Shown here piece after piece: positions 58,379 through 64,000 of a DNA stretch of 64,000 nucleotides. The position numbers and the translations under genes are program-made. Position 1 is the stretch's first letter; the number at the start of each line of letters is the position of its first letter. The notes under the pieces were generated by a model. That model searched no databases and had not been told where the DNA came from. It saw only the letters and a list, made by a program, of their open reading frames with translations. This DNA is from Comamonas composti DSM 21721 (GTDB lineage: Bacteria; Pseudomonadota; Gammaproteobacteria; Burkholderiales; Burkholderiaceae_C): positions 166,368 through 230,367 of the forward strand of contig NZ_AUCQ01000003.1 of NCBI RefSeq assembly GCF_000429845.1, in the 5' to 3' direction.

Positions 58379-59347
58379 ATGTCCAACAAACATCGCCTGT
58401 CCATCGCCTGCTTCTGCCTCGCAGCGGCCGCGCCGGCCATGGCCCAGGTCACGATCAGCGGCTATCTGGATGCCGGCGTTTTCAGAGACTATGACAAGAC
58501 CAACAAGCTGGGCACCATACAGCGCAGCAATCTGGCCTTTGCGGGCGTGGAGGATCTGGGCGGCGGACTCAAGGCCACGTTCCGGCTGAGCACGCGCTTC
58601 GACCTGGATACCGGCATGACCGAGGACGCGGGCAAGAAGCCCTTCTGGCATGACGAATCCACCGTGGGTCTGCAGGGCGGCTGGGGCCATCTGCGCGTGG
58701 GCCGCGCGCTGAGCGCCATGTGGAGCCAGGAGTGGCAGTTCGATCCCTGGTCCAACTTCAACCGCATCGCCTCGCCGGCCTGGCACATGGCCCATTACCT
58801 CACGCCCACGGACCGTGCAAGCAACAATGGCAACCCCGAGTATGGGCGCATGGCCAATGGCGTGTTCTATGACTCGCCCAAGTTCGGCGGCTTCTCCCTG
58901 CACGTGAGCGCCTCGCCCGAGCGCACCACGGCTCCTGGGCGCGATGGCCGTGCGAGCTCGTTCTCGCTGAACTACGACGAGGGCCCGGTGGCCGGCATGC
59001 TGGCCTATGAGCGCAACGGCAGCGGCGATACCGATACCTATGCCGGTGCAAAGTACCGCTTTGGCGCGGCCGCCGTGATGCTGGCCTATGACCGCAGCAA
59101 GTCGGGCGACACGCCGTCCAAGTCGCGCATGGTGTCCCTGGGCGGCACCTATACCGTGGGCGCCACCACCTTCAGGGCCGGCTATGGCAACCAGCGCCTC
59201 GACGGCCAGACCAATCACATGACGTCCCTGGGCGCCGAGTATGCGTTGTCCAAGCGCACCATGCTCTACACCAGCCTGGGCCACCAGCGCTATGCCCAGC
59301 AAAGCTCGCGCACGGCCTTCGGCGCCGGGCTCGCCCATTCTTTCTGA
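58379..59347 (+). CDS. Betaproteobacterial porin
   Basis: A 322-residue porin. The signal peptide is HRLSIACFCLAAAAPAMAQ, then VTISGYLDAGVFRDYDK, the first strand. NLAFAGVEDLGGGLKATFRL and TVGLQGGWGHLRVGRALSAM are typical of Gram-negative porins of this class. It ends GAGLAHSF with the terminal aromatic. ATG at 58379 lies after AGCAAGGAGACATTGC. It stands alone, with the LysR gene convergent 14 bases later. It differs in sequence from the porin at 54092. Confidence 0.92.
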   Translation: MSNKHRLSIACFCLAAAAPAMAQVTISGYLDAGVFRDYDKTNKLGTIQRSNLAFAGVEDLGGGLKATFRLSTRFDLDTGMTEDAGKKPFWHDESTVGLQGGWGHLRVGRALSAMWSQEWQFDPWSNFNRIASPAWHMAHYLTPTDRASNNGNPEYGRMANGVFYDSPKFGGFSLHVSASPERTTAPGRDGRASSFSLNYDEGPVAGMLAYERNGSGDTDTYAGAKYRFGAAAVMLAYDRSKSGDTPSKSRMVSLGGTYTVGATTFRAGYGNQRLDGQTNHMTSLGAEYALSKRTMLYTSLGHQRYAQQSSRTAFGAGLAHSF

Positions 59348-59361
59348 CGTCGGCCTGGGGC

Positions 59362-60327
59362 TCAGGCCGGTGCCTCGACGGGCCAGCTCTTCAGGTGAGA
59401 TATGAAGCTGCGCGTGGCCGCCGAAAGCGGGCGGGAGCGCAGCGTCAACAGGCCCAGATTGGTCATATTGATCGGCAGCGTCAGCGGAAGAATCGAAATC
59501 ATGCCGTAGCGGGCATAGTGCAAGGCGATGTCCTTTGGCCAGATCGACAGCATGTCGCTGGATTGCAGCATGGAAATGGTCAGGGGCAGCGAAGCGGTTT
59601 CTACGATGTCCAGGGGGAAGGCGACGCCGGTTTGCAGCAGTGCGCCTTCCACTCTCAGGCGCATGGGGCTGCCCTTGGGGTGAAGAATCCAGGTCGGACG
59701 CCCCATCTCCTTCAAATCCAAGGATGCAGAGCCCGTGTATCTATGCCCGGGGCCGGCGATCACAAGCATCTCCTCCCCTTTTTCCAGCAGTTCGATATGC
59801 AGGTCGGGGTGGCTTGCATGATCGGGTAGACGTCCGAGCAACACGTCAAGTCGGCCCTCCATGAGGGAGGGCAGCAGCAAGTCGCTGGTATCGACTTCCA
59901 CCGACAGGCCCACGCGTGGGTGATGCTGCTTGAAGCTGACCAGAGCACTGGCCAGCAAGCCGGGAACGGCGCCCAGTACGCTGCCCACGGATACCAGGCC
60001 TGCGGCGCCGTTGGCCAGCCCGGCAATCTCGGCCTGCACCTGGTCGAACTCTCTTGTGACTCCGCGCGCAAACCGGATGAGAGCCTCGCCGTAGACCGTG
60101 GCCTCCATGCCGCGCGCGTGCCGCTTGAAAAGAGGCACTTCCAGACGTTCCTCCAGTTGCTTGAGCATCAGGCTGGCCGCAGGCTGTGTGGTGTGTATGG
60201 CCTCGGCTGCCCGATGGAGGTTGCGATAAAGCCCCAGTGCATTCATCAGGGCGATCTGACGACTCGATATCTTGAGCGGGGTGAATGTGCCCAGCACTTT
60301 GTCCGGACGGGAGGGGGGACTCTTCAT
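59362..60327 (-). CDS. LysR-family transcriptional regulator
   Basis: A 321-residue LysR protein. The winged helix is at about residues 18-80 (LYRNLHRAAEAIHTTQPAAS, LMLKQLEERLEVPLFKRHAR). The effector domain begins near VSVGSVLGAVPGLLASALVS. It resembles the GbpR/galactose-binding-regulator branch, which acts on sugar-acid genes. It is divergent from the MFS transporter and L-fuconate dehydratase genes, whose expression it probably controls. ATG at 60327. Confidence 0.9.
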   Translation of the reverse strand: MKSPPSRPDKVLGTFTPLKISSRQIALMNALGLYRNLHRAAEAIHTTQPAASLMLKQLEERLEVPLFKRHARGMEATVYGEALIRFARGVTREFDQVQAEIAGLANGAAGLVSVGSVLGAVPGLLASALVSFKQHHPRVGLSVEVDTSDLLLPSLMEGRLDVLLGRLPDHASHPDLHIELLEKGEEMLVIAGPGHRYTGSASLDLKEMGRPTWILHPKGSPMRLRVEGALLQTGVAFPLDIVETASLPLTISMLQSSDMLSIWPKDIALHYARYGMISILPLTLPINMTNLGLLTLRSRPLSAATRSFISHLKSWPVEAPA

Positions 60328-60510
60328 GTCAGCTCCATGCCTTTTTCAGTTCATGCAAGCCATTCCATTTTTGATATGCCTGCATAAGCAATGAAAATTT
60401 TACTTGGCAACTGATATGAAATAGATTGGTATTACCGCTTGAAATAAAAAGCGTGATTTACAAGAAAAATCATTGAACCTGCATTGAAAATTCCGATGGG
60501 GGGAGACAAC
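60328..60510. promoter_or_regulatory. AT-rich divergent promoter region
   Basis: 183 bases between LysR and MFS starts, clearly AT-richer than the rest of the window (for example AATGAAAATTTTACTTGG and GAAATAAAAAGCG). It should hold both promoters and the LysR site; I could not fix one. GGGGGGAGACAAC is a strong ribosome site before the MFS ATG. Confidence 0.45.
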
Positions 60511-61812
60511 ATGTCTGAAGCAGCCATGAAATCAGAAAATACGGAGGTGGATCTTCAAAGTCTGAATACTCGGGTTTTGAAGAAAATCATGCCATTGCTT
60601 GTGATGGTTTACATCATGAGTTTTCTGGATAGAACCAATATCGCAATGGCAAGAAAGGGCATGGAGGCAGATTTGGGGATTTCTGCTGCGGCCTATGGGC
60701 TGGGAGCAGGTCTGTTTTTTCTGACCTATGCTCTTTTTGAAATTCCCAGCAATCTGATCATGTACAGGGTTGGCGCCAGATTCTGGATTACGAGGATCAT
60801 GCTGACCTGGGGAGCCGTCACACTGGCCACGGCCTTTGTCTGGAACGAATACAGCTTTTATTTCATGAGACTTCTGCTGGGTGTTGCAGAAGCAGGTCTT
60901 TTTCCTGGGGTCATGCTGTATTTGACTTATTGGTTCGAGAGTGGTGAGCGAGCCAAGGCAATCGGCTATTTTCTGCTGGGTGTCTGCATCGCGAACATCA
61001 TTGGCGGGCCGTTGGGAGGGGGCTTGCTGAGTCTGGAGGGCCTTGGCGGATTGCACGGCTGGCAGTGGCTGCTCATTATTGAAGGGCTGATGCCCATGTT
61101 CCTGGCCTTCTTTGTATGGAAATGGCTGCCTGACGGACCTCAGTCGGCTTCTTGGCTGACACCTCAGGAGCGCCAGTTCTACCAATCGCGCCAGAGCTCG
61201 AAAGAGGCAGTGCAAGACGGCCATTGGTGGCACATGCTCAAGGATGGGCAGATCTGGCTCACGATCTTTGTGTATTTCTGCCATCAAATCGCGATTTATA
61301 CGGTGATATTCTTTCTTCCCGGAATCATCGCCTCCTATGGAAATCTCACATCGTTTGAAGTCGGCTCTCTGAACTCCATCCCATGGGTGGCGGCATCCAT
61401 CGGGGCTGTATTCATTCTAAGAACCTCAAAATCTCCGGCAAAGTGTCGCCGCATTTTATTTTTCGGACTTGTGACCATGGCCTTGGGCCTGGTATTGGCG
61501 GCCATGCTTGAGTCATCTTATGGCCTGATAGGTTATACGATCACGGCATTCATGGTTTTTGTCGTGCAATCGGTGCTGTTCGTATTTCCCGCAACGAGAC
61601 TCAATGGCGAGTCTTTGGCTGCCGGGCTGGCATTTGTCACCATGGCAGGTCTTCTTGGCGGATTTTTCGGGCCTTCCATCATGGGGTTAATAGAGCAAGC
61701 CACTGGAAATGTGAAAAATGGATTATTCCTGATTTCAGGGCTTCTTTTGACAGCCTCTGTCGTCAGCATATTTCTTCGTCAAGGCCAGGAAGAGTCCACT
61801 GTCAGTGGGTAA
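60511..61812 (+). CDS. MFS transporter, sugar-acid (ACS) type
   Basis: A 433-residue carrier of the anion:cation symporter family (like GudP and related hexuronate/galactonate carriers). MPLLVMVYIMSFLDRTNIAM is the classical family start with the DRTN motif, RVGARFWITRIMLTWGAVT follows helix 2, and LLGVAEAGLFPGVMLYLTYW is the conserved helix-4 region. About 12 helices are visible. The gene is much AT-richer than its neighbours (25 G/C in bases 60541-60600), which suggests recent transfer. It probably imports the acid dehydrated by the next gene's product. Confidence 0.92.
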   Translation: MSEAAMKSENTEVDLQSLNTRVLKKIMPLLVMVYIMSFLDRTNIAMARKGMEADLGISAAAYGLGAGLFFLTYALFEIPSNLIMYRVGARFWITRIMLTWGAVTLATAFVWNEYSFYFMRLLLGVAEAGLFPGVMLYLTYWFESGERAKAIGYFLLGVCIANIIGGPLGGGLLSLEGLGGLHGWQWLLIIEGLMPMFLAFFVWKWLPDGPQSASWLTPQERQFYQSRQSSKEAVQDGHWWHMLKDGQIWLTIFVYFCHQIAIYTVIFFLPGIIASYGNLTSFEVGSLNSIPWVAASIGAVFILRTSKSPAKCRRILFFGLVTMALGLVLAAMLESSYGLIGYTITAFMVFVVQSVLFVFPATRLNGESLAAGLAFVTMAGLLGGFFGPSIMGLIEQATGNVKNGLFLISGLLLTASVVSIFLRQGQEESTVSG

Positions 61813-61876
61813 GCAATCTCCGATGGTTTTCAATCGGAAATACAAGTGCCATTTTTAATGTGCGTTGGAAAGCAAT

Positions 61877-63166
61877 ATGACCATTATTCGTTCCCTGCGT
61901 GTGATCGACATACGATTTCCCACATCCCAGCTGCTAGACGGTTCGGATGCGATGAACCCCGATCCCGACTATTCGGCGGCCTATGTGGTGCTGGAGACCG
62001 ACCAGCCCGGGCTGGAAGGGCATGGCCTGACTTTCACCATAGGACGCGGCAACGAGGTGTGCTGTGCAGCCGTCAAGGCCCTGAGCCATCTGGTCGTGGG
62101 GCTGGAGCTGAGCTGGATCAGCGCAGACATGGGGCGCTTTTGGCGCCACATGAACTCTGACAGCCAGCTGCGCTGGATAGGGCCGGAGAAAGGAGTCATT
62201 CATCTGGCCAGCTGTGCCATCGTCAATGCCGTCTGGGATCTCTGGGCCAAATCCGAGGCCAAGCCCTTGTGGCGGCTGGTCGCCGACATGAGTCCCGAGG
62301 AGTTCGTGCGCGCCGTGGACTTTCGCTACCTTACCGATGCCATCACGCCTGACGAGGCGCTTGAATTGTTGCGTGCCCGGCAGGCGGGCAAGGCCGAGCG
62401 CATACGCATCCTGGAGAAGGAAGGCTATCCCTGCTATACGACCTCTCCAGGCTGGCTGGGCTATGACGATGACAAGCTGCGCCGGCTGTGTCAGGAGGCC
62501 GTAGATGCGGGCTTTCGCCACATCAAGCTCAAGGTCGGACGCAACCTGGAGGACGATATGCGGCGCGTTGCGATTGCCCGCGAGGTGCTGGGCCCGGACC
62601 GAGAGCTCATGATTGATGCCAACCAGGTCTGGGAAGTCGACGAGGCCATAGGCTGGGTGCGTGCCCTGAGTTTTGCCAAGCCCTGGTTCATCGAAGAGCC
62701 CACCAGCCCTGATGATGTCGAGGCACACCGGGCCATCAGGGATGGCGTGCATCCGGTCAAGGTCGCCACCGGCGAGATGTGCCACAACCGCATCATGTTC
62801 AAGCAATTCATGACCCGTGGTGCCATCGATGTCGTGCAGCTCGACTCATGCCGGCTGGGGGGCGTCAATGAGGTTCTTGCCGTGCTGCTGCTTGCGGCCA
62901 AGCATGGTCTGCCCATCAGCCCTCATGCGGGAGGCGTGGGCCTGTGCGAATACGTCCAGCATCTGGCCATGATTGACTACATCTGCGTGTCCGGCACCAA
63001 GCAAGGGCGAGTCATCGAATATGTCGACCATTTGCACGAACACTTCGTCGATCCCTGCGTTGTCCGCAATGCCGCCTACATGCCGCCTACGGCTGCGGGC
63101 TACTCCATCACCATGAAAAAAGAGTCGCTGCAGCGATACGAGTATCGAGGCGTGGAGAGGCCCTGA
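61877..63166 (+). CDS. fucD: L-fuconate dehydratase (enolase superfamily)
   Basis: A 429-residue mandelate-racemase subgroup enzyme of the FucD/ENOSF1 type. FPTSQLLDGSDAMNPDPDYS and AAYVVLETD is the characteristic start. Catalytic residues are all present: Lys217-x-Lys219 (HIKLKVG), metal ligands Asp247 (LMIDANQ), Glu273 (FIEEPTSP) and Glu300 (TGEMCHN), and His350 in SPHAGGVG. They fall one residue from the positions I recall for the Xanthomonas enzyme. It would convert L-fuconate, or a related sugar acid, to the 2-keto-3-deoxy acid. ATG at 61877. It follows the transporter by 64 bases; later pathway genes are not seen here. Confidence 0.88.
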   Translation: MTIIRSLRVIDIRFPTSQLLDGSDAMNPDPDYSAAYVVLETDQPGLEGHGLTFTIGRGNEVCCAAVKALSHLVVGLELSWISADMGRFWRHMNSDSQLRWIGPEKGVIHLASCAIVNAVWDLWAKSEAKPLWRLVADMSPEEFVRAVDFRYLTDAITPDEALELLRARQAGKAERIRILEKEGYPCYTTSPGWLGYDDDKLRRLCQEAVDAGFRHIKLKVGRNLEDDMRRVAIAREVLGPDRELMIDANQVWEVDEAIGWVRALSFAKPWFIEEPTSPDDVEAHRAIRDGVHPVKVATGEMCHNRIMFKQFMTRGAIDVVQLDSCRLGGVNEVLAVLLLAAKHGLPISPHAGGVGLCEYVQHLAMIDYICVSGTKQGRVIEYVDHLHEHFVDPCVVRNAAYMPPTAAGYSITMKKESLQRYEYRGVERP

Positions 63167-63241
63167 CACGAACTCTTGTGTGGTCCAGGCCTGGAAGCCC
63201 AGGGCCATGCGCTGCGTGCTTCGCGCGGCTGGTTTTCTGTG

Positions 63242-63772
63242 TCAGGGTGGTGTGATGCGGCCGTCGGCATACATGCGGCCGCCGTGGTAGAGCAAGGGCG
63301 CACGGCCGTGCAGGTGACGGCACTGCTCGACTGCGCCCACAAAGATGATGTGGTCGCCTTCCTCGTAGCGGCTGCGGTTGCGGCATTCAAAGACGGCGGC
63401 CGTGTTGTCGAGCAGGGGCACGCCCTGGGCGGAGCTGCGCCAGGCCGTGTTCGCAAAGCGGTCCACGCCCTTGCGTGCGAACAGCTCGGCCAGGGGCTTC
63501 TGGTCTGAGGCCAGCACGTGGATGGCGTAGTGGCGGCAATGCTGGAACACGGGCAGGGAGGCGGCCGACAGCGTCATGCTCCACAGCACCAGCGGCGGCG
63601 TTAGCGAGACCGAGTTGAATGAGCTCACGGTCACGCCCACGGGATGACCCTCGGGGCTGCGCGCCGTGATGATGGTCACGCCGGTGGCGAACTGGCCGAG
63701 CGCATCGCGGAAATCTCGTGACGAGAACGGCGCCTCGGTAGGCAGGATGGAAGATGGCAGAGCGGAATTCAC
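63242..63772 (-). CDS. Flavin reductase family protein
   Basis: A protein of about 176 residues with the split-barrel flavin-reductase fold: FRDALGQFATGVTIITARSP, GVTVSSFNSVSLTPPLVLWS and HIIFVGAVEQCRH near the C-terminus. Such proteins use NAD(P)H to reduce free FMN or FAD for a two-component monooxygenase; no partner oxygenase gene lies in the window. The start is uncertain: GTG at 63772 is used here, and a TTG at 63796 is also in frame. No ATG fits. It converges on the L-fuconate dehydratase gene. Confidence 0.88.
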   Translation of the reverse strand: MNSALPSSILPTEAPFSSRDFRDALGQFATGVTIITARSPEGHPVGVTVSSFNSVSLTPPLVLWSMTLSAASLPVFQHCRHYAIHVLASDQKPLAELFARKGVDRFANTAWRSSAQGVPLLDNTAAVFECRNRSRYEEGDHIIFVGAVEQCRHLHGRAPLLYHGGRMYADGRITPP

Positions 63773-63904
63773 GTAGGCACCGGGAGCTGGCCGCAAAGCA
63801 CCGCGGCATGTTGAAGGCGCCCGCTGAGGCGCGGCCGCCCATTATGGGCGCAGTCGGGTTTTCATGGGGGCGCATGGGCTTTTTGCGCCCATTGATTCGG
63901 GCTT

Positions 63905-63940
63905 TAGAACGTGTTTACGATCTCCTCGGTGCCGCGCCAG
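63905..63940. repeat. Degenerate R2 repeat copy
   Basis: AGAACGTGTTTACGATCTCC followed by TCGGTGCCGCGCCAG matches one arm and part of the loop of the R2 copy at 10731 with several changes. A similar fragment lies at 24940-24970. The rest of the final 200 bases shows no gene. Confidence 0.5.
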
Positions 63941-64000
63941 TGTCTTTGCGGGATGGGATACGAGGCGCGACACCGCAGCAATAGCCGTGCTATTGCGAGG

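Overview
The window is a 64 kb stretch of high-GC bacterial chromosome. It most likely comes from a betaproteobacterium of the Comamonadaceae (Comamonas/Delftia-like). The evidence is a Bug-type tricarboxylate-binding protein, betaproteobacterial porins, many LysR regulators, acyl-CoA gene clusters and three families of short dispersed palindromic repeats between genes. The genus is an inference. No rRNA, tRNA, CRISPR array, transposase or prophage gene was seen.

Region 1 (1-16.6 kb) is a catabolic cluster for an acyl-CoA substrate. A minus-strand arm carries an MmgE/PrpD-family protein (cut by the window edge), a class III CoA-transferase, an acyl-CoA dehydrogenase and a hot-dog dehydratase. 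A divergent plus-strand arm carries an SDR and a MaoC hydratase (together like a split multifunctional enzyme type 2), a crotonase, a CoA-transferase/hydrolase, a thiolase, a Bug binding protein, an acyl-CoA ligase, a DUF35/thiolase-like pair and a second acyl-CoA dehydrogenase. A LysR gene closes it. The substrate cannot be read from the sequence.

Region 2 (17-20.7 kb) holds a hot-dog thioesterase behind a 30-codon leader ORF, a universal stress protein, a metallophosphoesterase, a LysR regulator and a small membrane protein. Region 3 (20.7-29.1 kb) has two tandem iron-uptake signalling modules, each sigma factor - FecR - TonB receptor, each with a Fur-box-like palindrome before its sigma gene. 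Region 4 (29.2-33.3 kb) has an acyl-CoA synthetase, an AidB-like acyl-CoA dehydrogenase and a divergent TetR regulator.

Region 5 (33.3-43.4 kb) is the most unusual part. A two-component system is divergent from a tightly packed nine-gene operon. The operon encodes an outer-membrane lipoprotein channel, an FtsX/DevC-like permease, an ATPase, a lipoprotein adaptor, an MtnX-like HAD phosphatase, an esterase, two tiny SMR/EamA-like membrane proteins and a DegT-type aminotransferase. It looks like an envelope exporter joined to enzymes that make or modify its cargo.

Region 6 (43.5-48.5 kb) has a divergent MFS/AraC pair, a membrane-anchored methyltransferase, a Sel1-repeat lipoprotein and a CsgG-like lipoprotein. 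Region 7 (48.6-56.6 kb) is a beta-glucoside uptake operon: GH1 beta-glucosidase, porin, binding protein, two permeases, ATPase and LacI repressor, with tandem LacI-type operators upstream. Region 8 (56.9-64 kb) has a FliK-like protein with a cysteine-rich tail, a porin, a LysR regulator divergent from an AT-rich MFS transporter gene plus an L-fuconate dehydratase, and a flavin reductase.

Three repeat families are called R1 (CCCCCTGAG...GGGGGACGACAG), R2 (AGAGCGTGTTCACGCTCT) and R3 (AGCTGGTAGCGCTT with inner GTTTCAG/CTGAAAC arms) below. R1 copies sit right after stop codons, which argues that two genes in the region 5 operon start later than the longest open frame suggests.
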